A program made the translations under genes and the position numbers. The notes beneath the pieces were generated by a model. That model made no database searches, was not told the origin of the DNA, and worked only from the letters and a program-made list of their open reading frames with translations. This document shows, piece after piece, positions 24,516 through 33,604 of a DNA stretch of 51,219 nucleotides. Source of the stretch: CAMLQK01 sp964654135 (GTDB lineage: Bacteria; Patescibacteriota; Saccharimonadia; Saccharimonadales; UBA4665); assembly GCA_964654135.1 (NCBI GenBank), contig CAZZHV010000004.1, positions 1 to 51,219 of the forward strand. Direction: 5' to 3'. Numbering within the stretch: the stretch's first letter is position 1; each line of letters starts with the position of its first letter.

Positions 24516-25609
24516 TTGTTAAGTCCTCCGACAAGACTATAGATTGGCAGAATAACAGATACGGCAACCACCATAACACCGCCCGCAACAGCCACCAGCA
24601 TAATAGGCTCAATAATAGTCTCAAGATTCTGCGTCGTCAGATCGGCTTTCTCTTCATACGTATGCCCAACCGTCTTTAGCACATCGGGCAACGAGCCGGA
24701 ACGCTCACCCGCAATAACCATTTGTTGTACCGAAAGTGGTAGCAAGCGATCACTATGCTGATAGCTAACAAAACTTGCCTTAAATGTGTATCCGTCGGCG
24801 ACTCGCTGTGCAAGATACTCGTAAAAATGTTCGTAGGCAGGAGTAGTACTGGCCTGCGCCAAGAGGTGCAGCGCTTGTGTAACGGACAGTCCCGCTTCCA
24901 TAAGCGTGCCTAATAAATAACCAAACTGTGCAATCTCCGTCTCTCGAATGAGCCTGCCGATGCCAGGTATTTTGAGCAATAAGCTGCGGCCGATGTGTCT
25001 GGTCGCGGGCGCTCCAAACAACACGTATCCAATAAGTAAGATTGCAAAAATTGTAAGTGGCACGGCCACGATGCCGTGGGCCTTCAAAAAAGTGCCGAAG
25101 TTAATAAGTATCTGTGATATTGCGGGCAATTTTACCTGCAGCTGTGCAAACGTTTCTGCTAAACGTGGCAATAAAAACCAGGCAACAGCAAGGCCAATAA
25201 TAATTGTGAGTGTGATCACAAATGCTGGATAGATAAATGCAGATCGTACTTTGGCGGCAAAAATATGCCGCTTCTCTTCTTGTTTAGCCGCAAGTTCTAG
25301 GTTCTCTACTAGGTGCCCAGATGCCTCTCCCAGACGAATCAGCGCTAGGGTTTGGCTGTTTGCGATGCCGGAACGCTCTAATGTATCTGCTAAATTATAA
25401 CCAGCTTCAATATCCTGCATCATGGTGCCAATAGCGTTTTTAAATGCTTTGCTTTTTATACTGGCCTGCAATGATTCCAATGCTTCGCCAATTGGCACTG
25501 CAGACTTTAGTAGCAGCGACAAGTTCTCCGTAAAATACTCACGCTCCTTAAATGGCAAATGGAGCGGTGCCTTTTTGCGAGTGTCTTTTGGATGTGCAGC
25601 TTTATCCAT
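24512..25609 (-). CDS. pilC: Type IV pilus inner-membrane platform protein PilC
   Basis: A 365-residue GspF/PilC-family protein that forms the membrane platform linking the assembly ATPase to the growing pilus. It has two T2SSF repeats, each with a four-helix cytoplasmic domain (FTENLSLLLKSAVPIGEALESL near 27-48, and FGYLLGTLMEAGLSVTQALHLL near 225-246). Three membrane segments (about 130-150, 180-200 and 340-360) follow the family layout. GEASGHLVENLELAAKQEE and GERSGSLPDVLKTVGHTYEE are the matching conserved patches of the two repeats. Length is normal. Confidence 0.93.
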   Translation of the reverse strand: MDKAAHPKDTRKKAPLHLPFKEREYFTENLSLLLKSAVPIGEALESLQASIKSKAFKNAIGTMMQDIEAGYNLADTLERSGIANSQTLALIRLGEASGHLVENLELAAKQEEKRHIFAAKVRSAFIYPAFVITLTIIIGLAVAWFLLPRLAETFAQLQVKLPAISQILINFGTFLKAHGIVAVPLTIFAILLIGYVLFGAPATRHIGRSLLLKIPGIGRLIRETEIAQFGYLLGTLMEAGLSVTQALHLLAQASTTPAYEHFYEYLAQRVADGYTFKASFVSYQHSDRLLPLSVQQMVIAGERSGSLPDVLKTVGHTYEEKADLTTQNLETIIEPIMLVAVAGGVMVVAVSVILPIYSLVGGLNK

Positions 25610-25614
25610 TACGA

Positions 25615-27273
25615 CTATTTCCCTGCCTTGGGCGGTACAACTCGCACCACTTCGTTTACAGTGGTTATACCCAGCTTAACCTTGTCTATGCCATCGTCAA
25701 ACATTGGCTTACTACCTTGTTTTCGAGCTAGAGCCTCAATCTGCAAGTTGCCTGGCGACGTCAACATTAGCTCCTGCATTTCTGGAGTTACTTCTATAAT
25801 TTCGAACAAAGCAACACGCCCTTTATAGCCGCTCTCACCACAAGCAGAACAGCCCTTACCGGCATAAACCGTATCGTTCTTAGCAAAGTATTCTTCCCAT
25901 TTAATACCAGGTAGTTTTACGGACTTAACTGCCTCTTCGACAGACAAACTGTAGCGACATTGGGAGCAAATACGACGTGCCAGACGCTGGGCAATTACAA
26001 TTTCCAGTGTAGAAGATAGCAGGAATGGCTCGATTCCCATGTCGAGTAAGCGAGGAATGGCCGTTGAGGCATCGTTGGCATGGAATGAAGATAAAAGAAG
26101 ATGGCCGGTAAGCGCAGCATTGACTGATATTTCAGCAGTCTCTTGATCACGGATTTCGCCCACTAGAATAACATCCGGGTCCTGACGTACAATTGCGCGC
26201 AGACCTTTTGCGAAGGTGATATTACCGTTCTCCTGGACTTGTATCTGGTTGGTGCCCGCCATTTTATATTCAACGGGGTCTTCAATAGTCGTGATGTTAA
26301 CATCGGGCTTATTGAGCAACTTAAGCAACGAGTACAGCGTCGTCGTCTTACCCGAACCCGTTGGGCCAACCGTTAGAATCATACCGAAAGGCTTGGCGAT
26401 GGTGCGCTCAATAACTTCGCTATGTTTCCCATCGAACCCAACATCGCTATAGCTAAAGCCAGCTACATACGACCCGAGTACGCGCATTACTACTTTCTCA
26501 CCTTCGACGGTCGGAACCAGCGAAACGCGCAAATCTACCTGCAAGCCGTCGCCATGTCGTTGCATCGAACCATCCTGGGCGGTCATATGTTCGTCAATAC
26601 GCATACCACTCTCAACCTTTATGCGGTTAAGCACATTGTCGTAGTAAGCTACCGGCACAATACCAGCCTCACGAAGCGTGCCGTCAACTCTGAATCGTAC
26701 AGTCACGCTATCACCTCGCGGTTCAAAGTGAATATCGCTGGCCTTAAAGCTTAGGGCATCCTTAATAATTTCGTCGACTATTTCTGGTGCCACACGTGAG
26801 CTATTTTCAATAATTTTTGAGAAACGAGTCGCCAAAGGCTGCTCATATAATTCGAACGCGCTGTCAATGTATTCCGGCAAAGTATAGGCCAAGCGCACCT
26901 TGCGACCTTTGAACGCAGCAGTTATCTTAGGTGGGTCAATTTTTTCGGGTTGGTCGGTAGCAATTTGCACAGAATCGTCCGCTTCACTATATACAACTAC
27001 ACGTTGTTCTCTTGCAACGTCCTCGGGAATAAGCTGCACGCGGTTTTTAGCAGGAATATTAGTCGAGAAATCAGCAAACGGAAGCTTATAGGCTTCGGCT
27101 AATGCCTGCCCGAGAAGCGTCTGAGTTAATACATCTTGTTTTATAAGATGGTCAAGAAACTCTCGGCTATTCTGAGCGTTTTTCTCAGCCGCCGCGCTAT
27201 CTTCTTCGGAAATATAACTTTCCTTAAGAAGAATTGCTTTAAGTTTAGTAATATCCGGATACATTCCCACCAT
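25615..27273 (-). CDS. pilB: Type IV pilus assembly ATPase PilB
   Basis: A 552-residue GspE/PilB ATPase driving pilus extension. An N-terminal MshEN domain (about 5-140) is followed by the core: the Asp-box region DIHFEPRGDSVTVRFRVDG near 200, Walker A GPTGSGKTTTLY near 305, the Asp box TTIEDPVEY, Walker B VILVGEIRDQETAE, and a His box around TGHLLLSSFHANDA. A CxxC zinc site (CSQC, then CSACGESGY) near 455-490 is as in PilB and absent from PilT. No pilT retraction ATPase is in the window. The start is uncertain between ATG 27273 and an in-frame ATG three codons later, which has GGTGGGA too near. Confidence 0.94.
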   Translation of the reverse strand: MVGMYPDITKLKAILLKESYISEEDSAAAEKNAQNSREFLDHLIKQDVLTQTLLGQALAEAYKLPFADFSTNIPAKNRVQLIPEDVAREQRVVVYSEADDSVQIATDQPEKIDPPKITAAFKGRKVRLAYTLPEYIDSAFELYEQPLATRFSKIIENSSRVAPEIVDEIIKDALSFKASDIHFEPRGDSVTVRFRVDGTLREAGIVPVAYYDNVLNRIKVESGMRIDEHMTAQDGSMQRHGDGLQVDLRVSLVPTVEGEKVVMRVLGSYVAGFSYSDVGFDGKHSEVIERTIAKPFGMILTVGPTGSGKTTTLYSLLKLLNKPDVNITTIEDPVEYKMAGTNQIQVQENGNITFAKGLRAIVRQDPDVILVGEIRDQETAEISVNAALTGHLLLSSFHANDASTAIPRLLDMGIEPFLLSSTLEIVIAQRLARRICSQCRYSLSVEEAVKSVKLPGIKWEEYFAKNDTVYAGKGCSACGESGYKGRVALFEIIEVTPEMQELMLTSPGNLQIEALARKQGSKPMFDDGIDKVKLGITTVNEVVRVVPPKAGK

Positions 27274-27284
27274 CCGTTCTTGAA

Positions 27285-27644
27285 CTATGCGTTCTTTACC
27301 TCATCGACAATCACCGCGAGCGGCGTGTCGGCCTTGATGAAATATTTAGCAGCGCCAGCCTCAAGAACACGCGATTCGTCTTCGCGTTGGCTCAGATTAG
27401 ACAGAACAAAAACAGTTGGGCGGTTTGGCATGTCTTTCATGCCCTGCAATACCTGAAAACCGTCCATGACAGGCATCATCATGTCGAGCAGCACAACATC
27501 AAAGCCACCTTTTAGTATAAGATCCAGGCCTTCTTTGCCGTTAGTAGCAACTGTCGGCTTCAGACCTTCGTGCTGTAGTTTAAGGTCAAGCGCATGCGCA
27601 AGAGGGCGTTCGTCTTCAACAATCAATACATGTTTCGTGGCCAT
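27285..27644 (-). CDS. CheY-like response regulator
   Basis: A 119-residue stand-alone receiver domain. Phosphorylation residues are intact: acidic pair EDE at 10-12, phospho-acceptor D in VVLLDMMMPVMDGFQ near 55, and the K of FIKAD near 104. It has no output domain, so it acts by protein contact. It lies between the sensor kinase gene and pilB, 11 bases before pilB, which suggests it relays the kinase signal to the pilus motor or its transcription machinery. AAGGGG precedes the ATG by about 10 bases. Confidence 0.93.
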   Translation of the reverse strand: MATKHVLIVEDERPLAHALDLKLQHEGLKPTVATNGKEGLDLILKGGFDVVLLDMMMPVMDGFQVLQGMKDMPNRPTVFVLSNLSQREDESRVLEAGAAKYFIKADTPLAVIVDEVKNA

Positions 27645-27696
27645 TACTTATTTCCCCTTGATTTCATACTTACTATATACAACATTTATTAAATAC

Positions 27697-30600
27697 TCAT
27701 TTACTTCTTTTGTCAGTGATTATCGGTGCTACGACATAAAACGTCGTGCCTACGCTTTCCGTAGAAGTAAACCAAACTCGGCCGCCCATTTTTTCGACAA
27801 CTTCCTTAACGATGTAGAGGCCCAGGCCCGTACCCTCAACGTCAAGCTTGCGGACATTATCGGCACGGAATAGCTTGCCAAAGATCTTTGATTGCTGATC
27901 TTGTGGGATGCCGTACCCATTGTCTTGCACGCTAAAGAACCAGTGCGGATCAGTGCCCTTTAAGTTTGCGGTATGCAAGTCTGTAGGAGTAGCCAGGCGC
28001 AACGTCACGTCTACAGTACCCTTCTCGGAGGTATATTTGACGGCATTGCTTAGCAGATTCTGAATAACCATACGGAGTTGTTTCGGATCGGCGATAACCT
28101 GCGGAATTTTTTGAATATGTTCTCCAACTTTTACGCCGCGTTTTTCGACCTGTCCTTGCATTTCTTTTTCGAGGTCACGAATGAGCTCTTGAACGTTGTT
28201 AGGGGCAGGCTCGTTAGTGAGCTTGCCGACTTCCAAACGAGATACGTTAAGCAAGGAGTTCACAAGTTCGGACATACGCTGACTGCCTTCAGATATTTCG
28301 TTGATATACTCGTGTTGGTCTTTGCCGAGCTTGCCCGCGTCACCGCTTAGTAACATTTCACTATACCAATTGATCGCAGATAACGGCGTACGCAGCTGGT
28401 GGCTTGCCAGTGAAACGAATTCGTTCTTAGCCTTATCCAGTTCGTGTTCCTTTGAGGTGTCACGGAATACAACAATAGCGCCAACTGTTTGACCCATTGC
28501 GTCATGAATTGGCGCAGCAGAGTCAGAAACAGGTACACGCTTGCCGTCTTTGCGGACAAGAATCATACCCAAAGGCATATTTGCTATATGCCCATTAAGC
28601 GCCTTGCGAATGAACATGTCGTTTGTCTTGCCTGTTTTCTCGAGTTCAAAGTGCAGTATCTCATTATATGGCCTACCGATAGCTTCATTGGCTGAAGTAG
28701 CACTGATTTGTTGGGCTGCTGGGTTGAAGATAGTGATAATGCCGTGAGCATCAATTGCAAAAACACCATCGCCAATACTCTCCAGAATAGCCTTACTTTT
28801 TTGGTCATTTGCTACGGCACGATTACGCTCCTCACGCAAATCGTGTGTAATCTCGTCTGCCAGGTTGAGCGCTTCGCGACGTCCTCGGGCTTGCATCCAA
28901 AAGATAACGATCAGCAACAACGAGAAGGCCTGACCGCCGATAAGAATCGCCCTTGGCAAACTTGTCTGGGTATTACCAAACCACGTTGGTGCGCTTACTT
29001 GCAGCGTCCAGGTTCGGTCAGCAACGCGGAGTGGAACATCGTAGACAAAGCCAGGTTCATCACCTTTGGGTAATGGAACATCGTACACTACCGTACCATC
29101 ATATGTATCAGTTATCTTAATAGAGAGGCCCTCGCTGAGCTTGGCATCACCAAATGTATCAGCAAAGAAATTGTGATAATTAAATGCGGCATTTACGAAT
29201 CCGATTGTCTTGTTTGGACCACTCTCGTAAGCAACAGGTACTGTTATGAAGAAGCCCGTGCCACTGGTTGAGCCCGAAAACTTGACTGTGCCCGAAGCAG
29301 TTGGTTGCTGTCGAGACTCAGCCTTCTTGAAGGCTGCAAGGCGGCTCGGGTTTGAGCCCAAGTCTGTGCCGCCCATATTTTGCGAGTTCGCAATGTATGT
29401 AACGATATAGTGCGTTGAGTCTTTTGATAGCTGCGTTATTGCAAATTTAGGATTACCACCTGGGCGCAAACTCGTGTCTGTCTGACGTTCTTTTGTAAAT
29501 TGAGGTAGGTCTGCAGTGTTCACTTTGCTAATAAAATACAGTGCGAGCAGTCCTGGATAGTGCTTGGCTACATTGGTCGTATTATAGTACGTTTCAAATT
29601 CCCCCTGGCCAACACTATTGCTGGATAAGAAAAGACCTTGGAAACCATATAATGCGTTAGTATATGCCGTAAAGCGATCATTGAGTGTATCGTCTAGTGC
29701 ATGAGCATCGAGCATAAAAGTGTTCGACGCCCCGGCTTCATTTCGCGCAATTGCCTGTGTCCACATACCATAGGTTGCTATCTGGACCGTAACAAGTACC
29801 GCCACGACCAACCAGCCGATTCGCGTAATGTTTAGCAGGACGTTTTTACCACTCTGTCGATAAATAACAGTCAAGAACAATACGACACCAGCTATTACGA
29901 ATGCCACTGCTAAGTTAAAGGCCATTACAAAACTGTCATTTATCGAATATAACGTATCGCGGGCATACAGCTGACCAAAAATATTAAACAATGCCAGCAG
30001 TACGAGCACTGTCGCCGCAATATACTCAAGTGGACGCACCCACTTAGCCTTGCGATTAGCAACCAAGCCAACAATTCCCATTGCGATAAAGCAAACAGCT
30101 GCAGAATCAGCCACATTCACATGTGAGCCATATGCAGTCATGCGGCCGCCATATAACAGATAGTCAACGTGCAATGGCAGTAGCGCAGCAATGCCCAATA
30201 GCAGTGCACCGAGGCCCGCCCACCTAAGAACCTTAACTGTGCCAGCCCAGTACGTAGCAGTTGCAAAGCCCGTTACTATCAGCGCGGCGGCAGATAACGG
30301 ATTGATAGGACGTAACGATGACATCCATTGTGTAAGAAGTTCATTATTCGTTTGCCAACCAATAAGAGCAGTAATACCTATGAGCGCAATAACAATACCC
30401 GCAAGTAGTGTTGGAAGTGGTCGTGTCTGTTTTTGATGACCCGAGAGTAACCAGCGCTTTGCCTTACTTTTGCTGTTAAAAAAATGAATCCGGCCACTGT
30501 TACCCGTAATACGCGCCAAATAAGTAATAAATGCCAGTAGCGTACCGCTTCCGTAAACGGCTGACTTATCAAAGGTGATGGTCTTCATCATAGACCGCAA

Positions 30601-30828
30601 ATCTTGCCTCGAAGCACGCGTAGTCTCGGTAAGTTTCATGCCTGAAACATCGGTAAATATGAGTACTGGCTTACCTTCATCCTTGAGAGAGAGTGCCAGT
30701 TTCTCGATAGCGCTACCCAGCGATCGCGACGATCCAATAGTTTGCTTACCTCTGATAGTGATGACGATAATTCCTTCGTCATCAACCGTAATAGTATTTT
30801 GACCGTGAGTATTCGCGGACTGCAGCAT
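27697..30828 (-). CDS. Multidomain membrane sensor histidine kinase (STAS-like, 7-8 TM, CHASE, PAS, HisKA, HATPase)
   Basis: A 1043-residue kinase. Order of domains by eye: N-terminal STAS/SpoIIAA-like domain (about 12-115; VLIFTDVSGMKL), a block of 7-8 membrane segments (about 138-350), a CHASE-type extracellular sensor (about 365-625; TNALYGFQGLFLSSNSV and YPGLLALYFISKV), one more membrane segment, a PAS domain (about 685-800; DGVFAIDAHGIITIFNPAA), HisKA with the phospho-acceptor in SLASHQLRTPLSAINWYSEM near 810, and HATPase_c with N, G1 and G2 boxes (QNLLSNAVKYT, VQDNGYGIP, GTGLGLYIVKEV). The response regulator gene follows 52 bases downstream. The kinase has a strong promoter at 30837-30865. 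Confidence 0.92.
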   Translation of the reverse strand: MLQSANTHGQNTITVDDEGIIVITIRGKQTIGSSRSLGSAIEKLALSLKDEGKPVLIFTDVSGMKLTETTRASRQDLRSMMKTITFDKSAVYGSGTLLAFITYLARITGNSGRIHFFNSKSKAKRWLLSGHQKQTRPLPTLLAGIVIALIGITALIGWQTNNELLTQWMSSLRPINPLSAAALIVTGFATATYWAGTVKVLRWAGLGALLLGIAALLPLHVDYLLYGGRMTAYGSHVNVADSAAVCFIAMGIVGLVANRKAKWVRPLEYIAATVLVLLALFNIFGQLYARDTLYSINDSFVMAFNLAVAFVIAGVVLFLTVIYRQSGKNVLLNITRIGWLVVAVLVTVQIATYGMWTQAIARNEAGASNTFMLDAHALDDTLNDRFTAYTNALYGFQGLFLSSNSVGQGEFETYYNTTNVAKHYPGLLALYFISKVNTADLPQFTKERQTDTSLRPGGNPKFAITQLSKDSTHYIVTYIANSQNMGGTDLGSNPSRLAAFKKAESRQQPTASGTVKFSGSTSGTGFFITVPVAYESGPNKTIGFVNAAFNYHNFFADTFGDAKLSEGLSIKITDTYDGTVVYDVPLPKGDEPGFVYDVPLRVADRTWTLQVSAPTWFGNTQTSLPRAILIGGQAFSLLLIVIFWMQARGRREALNLADEITHDLREERNRAVANDQKSKAILESIGDGVFAIDAHGIITIFNPAAQQISATSANEAIGRPYNEILHFELEKTGKTNDMFIRKALNGHIANMPLGMILVRKDGKRVPVSDSAAPIHDAMGQTVGAIVVFRDTSKEHELDKAKNEFVSLASHQLRTPLSAINWYSEMLLSGDAGKLGKDQHEYINEISEGSQRMSELVNSLLNVSRLEVGKLTNEPAPNNVQELIRDLEKEMQGQVEKRGVKVGEHIQKIPQVIADPKQLRMVIQNLLSNAVKYTSEKGTVDVTLRLATPTDLHTANLKGTDPHWFFSVQDNGYGIPQDQQSKIFGKLFRADNVRKLDVEGTGLGLYIVKEVVEKMGGRVWFTSTESVGTTFYVVAPIITDKRSK

Positions 30829-30836
30829 TACTTTTT

Positions 30837-30865
30837 ATGCTAATCTTCAGCCAAGCTATCGTCAA
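30837..30865 (-). promoter_or_regulatory. Promoter of the sensor kinase / pilus operon
   Basis: On the minus strand TTGACG (30860-30865), a 17-base spacer and TAGCAT (30837-30842). The ATG at 30828 starts 8 bases after the -10 box, so the mRNA for the whole operon would begin almost at its first codon. Confidence 0.65.
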
Positions 30866-30936
30866 TCTCGTAATGTTCGTGTAATATTTTATACTCTGTT
30901 AAAAAAATATTAACTATATGAGGCGAGATTTCTGTT

Positions 30937-32622
30937 CTAGAAGTTCTCGCTCGCTACGCGGCCAAGCGCAATAAGATGCTTCTCGCGATAGCGCTCAAAA
31001 CTCTTTTTGTGTAATCCATTGCGATGGATAAATTGGCTCATGCGCTCACTACCTATAAGGTGTGGCAACATGACATATGTGGCACCAAGCTTATACAAAT
31101 CAGCGGCTTCGTTATGATCATCGGCATGGCAAATAATAACAGCATCTTTGCTGCGCTGCCGCACATAGTGTACGAGAACTTTATTAATATCAATATCAGG
31201 AATCGCGCTCACTACCAGCTTAGCCTTGTGCATATGCAGCTCCGACAAAAGCTCCATATCGGTAGCATCGCCATAGAGCGACTCAATATTAAGTCTATCA
31301 AGAAGCTCAATGACGTCTGGGTTATAGTCGACAACAATATATGGCTTTTTCATACCACGGAATGTCTTAACAAATTCATGGCCACCTTTTTTATAGCCAA
31401 ATAAAATGAGTGGATACACTTTGGCGCGATATTCGTGTTCACGTGTTTCGTCGCGTTCAAATATCCTGAGCAAGCCTTCGAGTTTCTTGTAGAGTACATT
31501 GTCGTATTGCATTAGATAGGTCGATGTTGCAATTGTAATCAGGGCAACAAGCGTAATAACAGCGTCAAGCTTAGCCCCTACAAGGCCGGCAGAATGTGCG
31601 AGCACGACTAAAATAATTGAGAACTCGCTAATCTGCGAGAGGTTGACTGCCACTTTAAAGCTCGTACGCTTTGTGTACCGCAAGGCACCGAGTGCACTCA
31701 TAACAATTACTGGTTTTAGGAAAATAACTATCGCCGAGAAAACCAACGCTGGCACCAGTGCCGAGCCCAAGTTAGCTACGCTGAGACCTTCGCCAAGCAC
31801 AATAAAGAACAATACGATAAAGAAGTCACGAAGCGGCTTAAGACGTGAGCCTATCTCTGCCGTGTATGGCAAATGAGCCAGCATTACACCGGCAAAAAGC
31901 GCCCCAACCTCGATAGAAAAACCCGCGCGGCTTACAAGCGTTGCTACGCCGAAGCCCCAAGCTAATGCGAACAAAAAGAGTAGTTCTTGTGATCCGGCAA
32001 TATATTTTGTGAGTTTTGGTAAAACTTTGAGACTAATAATACTAAAGCCGATAATAAGCGCCGTACCTTTGGCGAACAAGCTGCCGATCTCGCCCATTCC
32101 CATTGAACCGCCACCACTTGCCGCGACAAACAACAGCGCAATAGTTGCTACAAAGTCATCGAGCAGAATAGTACCAATTGCTATTTGACCGTGCAGGCGA
32201 GTAAGCTCTTTTTTGTCACTCAGAACTTTGGCAATAATAATTGTACTGCTAAAGAATAGCGATAGCCCAATAAGAAGCGCCTCTGTTTTAGTAAAACCAA
32301 ATAGCGTTGCTACGCCGAATCCGGCCGTCAACATAACCACCAAAATAGCCATAGCTGTCGGCACAACAATTCTGCCAAGACGTTTAATGACTGCTGCGTT
32401 CAATTCCAGACCAATAATAAATAGCAGCAGTGCAATGCCAATATCACTAAATGTATCAAAGGCAGCACGGTCGTGAATAACGTTAAGGACTGACGGGCCG
32501 ACGATAATACCCGTAATGATGTGACCAATAATAAGAGGCTGGCGCAGCACACGCATAATAAGCGCCACGACTGTTGCCAGGACTATTACCATGCTCAATT
32601 GTAGAAACGCGTCGCCGTGCAT
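30937..32622 (-). CDS. CPA2-family cation:proton antiporter with TrkA-N domain (KefB-like)
   Basis: A 561-residue antiporter. The N-terminal membrane domain (about 1-385) has 12-13 helices with family motifs: LRQPLIIGHIITGIIVGPSVL, LLLFIIGLELN, SLFFSSTIIIAKVLSD, and GTILLDDFVATIALL, whose DD pair is the ion-binding site. A cytoplasmic TrkA-N/Rossmann domain follows (about 405-525) with LILFGYKKGGHEF, VVDYNPDVIELL and IYGDATDMELL-like sequence (SLYGDATDMELL). KefB/C relatives exchange K+ or Na+ for H+ and are gated through this domain. It faces the sensor kinase gene with a 108-base gap and reads in the same direction. Confidence 0.9.
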   Translation of the reverse strand: MHGDAFLQLSMVIVLATVVALIMRVLRQPLIIGHIITGIIVGPSVLNVIHDRAAFDTFSDIGIALLLFIIGLELNAAVIKRLGRIVVPTAMAILVVMLTAGFGVATLFGFTKTEALLIGLSLFFSSTIIIAKVLSDKKELTRLHGQIAIGTILLDDFVATIALLFVAASGGGSMGMGEIGSLFAKGTALIIGFSIISLKVLPKLTKYIAGSQELLFLFALAWGFGVATLVSRAGFSIEVGALFAGVMLAHLPYTAEIGSRLKPLRDFFIVLFFIVLGEGLSVANLGSALVPALVFSAIVIFLKPVIVMSALGALRYTKRTSFKVAVNLSQISEFSIILVVLAHSAGLVGAKLDAVITLVALITIATSTYLMQYDNVLYKKLEGLLRIFERDETREHEYRAKVYPLILFGYKKGGHEFVKTFRGMKKPYIVVDYNPDVIELLDRLNIESLYGDATDMELLSELHMHKAKLVVSAIPDIDINKVLVHYVRQRSKDAVIICHADDHNEAADLYKLGATYVMLPHLIGSERMSQFIHRNGLHKKSFERYREKHLIALGRVASENF

Positions 32623-32690
32623 TACGAGCGACCACTAAAAAACAGATTAGCCATAAGCATCATTATACGTGACTGTATGCTCTCGGCAAA

Positions 32691-33341
32691 TTAGCCACGA
32701 TGTTGATACGCAACAATCCACTCACCAAGCTGTGCGCGGTCTACCAAAACACAAGCATTGCTCTGGGCCAGCTGCTTGGCGGCACCAGTAAAAATACTAT
32801 TACTAATTACCATGGCCCGCGTACATTTGTAATGAGTTAGAGCAGTTACCGCTTGGCGTACAGATTCCGCTTTGGTCTTACCGCGATTTCGCTTAACCTG
32901 AATTCCCCAGCGTTCACCGTCACGATCGGCAATAACATCAATGCCTAAGTCGTACTTTTCGGTTAGGGTCACGTGCGTAAAGCCTTGGTTCTTTAAAAGC
33001 TCAGCTACATATTTTTCAAACACAAAACCATCCATAACATCGACGCCAGAAAGCTGAATTGCCTTCAGTTGTCGCTGCTTGCGAAAAGCCTGATAAAACA
33101 CAAAAGCCGCTCCGCAACCAATCAACAAGATAACAATAGCCGCAATATAGGCGACGCTATCGCTTGATACTTTGGACCCCAATGCCGCTACGCCAAAAAT
33201 AACCAGCACAATAAGCGTAAATGTTACTTCCTGTGGTGCGGCTTGGCGCTTACGACGTGGATAGTACGGCTTCTTTGTATGTTGTTTGGGACGATATTGT
33301 TGGCGCGATTTCTGTTTTGGATACCGGTAAGGTTGGCTCAT
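32691..33341 (-). CDS. Membrane-anchored Mrr-type restriction endonuclease domain protein
   Basis: A 216-residue protein. A basic N-terminus rich in Arg, Lys, Gln and Tyr (1-38) precedes two membrane segments (about 40-55 and 63-83). The soluble part is an Mrr_cat nuclease domain with the PD-(D/E)XK signature: E109 in the first helix, D135 in LGIDVIAD, and Q148-x-K150 in GIQVKRNRG; TAKAESVRQAV-like and MVISNSIFTGAAKQLA sequences follow as in the family. Such proteins cleave foreign or modified DNA; membrane tethering could put it where DNA enters. TACAAT lies 9 bases before the ATG at 33341. Confidence 0.88.
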   Translation of the reverse strand: MSQPYRYPKQKSRQQYRPKQHTKKPYYPRRKRQAAPQEVTFTLIVLVIFGVAALGSKVSSDSVAYIAAIVILLIGCGAAFVFYQAFRKQRQLKAIQLSGVDVMDGFVFEKYVAELLKNQGFTHVTLTEKYDLGIDVIADRDGERWGIQVKRNRGKTKAESVRQAVTALTHYKCTRAMVISNSIFTGAAKQLAQSNACVLVDRAQLGEWIVAYQHRG

Positions 33342-33409
33342 AATGCTTTGATTGTATCAGACTCTGCGTGTAACGAGCGTTTGGATCATAGTACAGGCTT
33401 AACGGACAT

Positions 33410-33463
33410 ATTCTAAGAACTGAGAAATGCATGTGCATACATGCGCTTTTTTGTGCTTAGAAT
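33410..33463. other. Nested hairpin next to island B
   Basis: ATTCTAAG (33410-33417) pairs with CTTAGAAT (33456-33463). Inside, GCATGT/ACATGC (33429-33434, 33439-33444) form a perfect stem with a GCAT loop, followed on the plus strand by GCTTTTTT. Read alone the inner stem looks like a plus-strand terminator, but no plus-strand gene ends here. Confidence 0.6.
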
Positions 33464-33464
33464 T

Positions 33465-33559
33465 GGGCTATCGGTGCGGATACGGTGTGAGGTCCTTTTG
33501 GGACGAATTTCACACACGTATCCGCGACCGGCTAGGCGTATAGCCTAGACTGATAGCTC
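33465..33559. other. Predicted three-way junction at the 3' end of island B
   Basis: P1 pairs 33465-33475 with 33549-33559 (11 pairs, two G-U). P2 begins on the next base: 33476-33490 with 33510-33525, with one bulge and an inner GTCC/GGAC stem (33492-33495, 33501-33504). After six linker bases P3 pairs CTAGGC (33532-33537) with GCCTAG (33543-33548), and the 3' strand of P1 starts on the next base. The stacking without gaps makes chance unlikely. It could be a structured RNA, or a folded single-stranded DNA site. It lies 45 bases beyond the stop of the island gene. Confidence 0.65.
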
Positions 33560-33604
33560 ATGTACGTTGGATTGCGGATGGGTTTGGCTGCTGGCCGAAC
33601 GGGA

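Noticed and set aside
30843..30930. AT-rich inverted repeat AATATTTT/AAAATATT as a terminator
   Set aside because: The arms are pure A/T and too weak for a terminator; such repeats are expected by chance in AT-rich intergenic DNA.
33465..33559. tRNA or ordinary terminator
   Set aside because: There is no cloverleaf with an anticodon loop or CCA end, and no U-run follows the helices.
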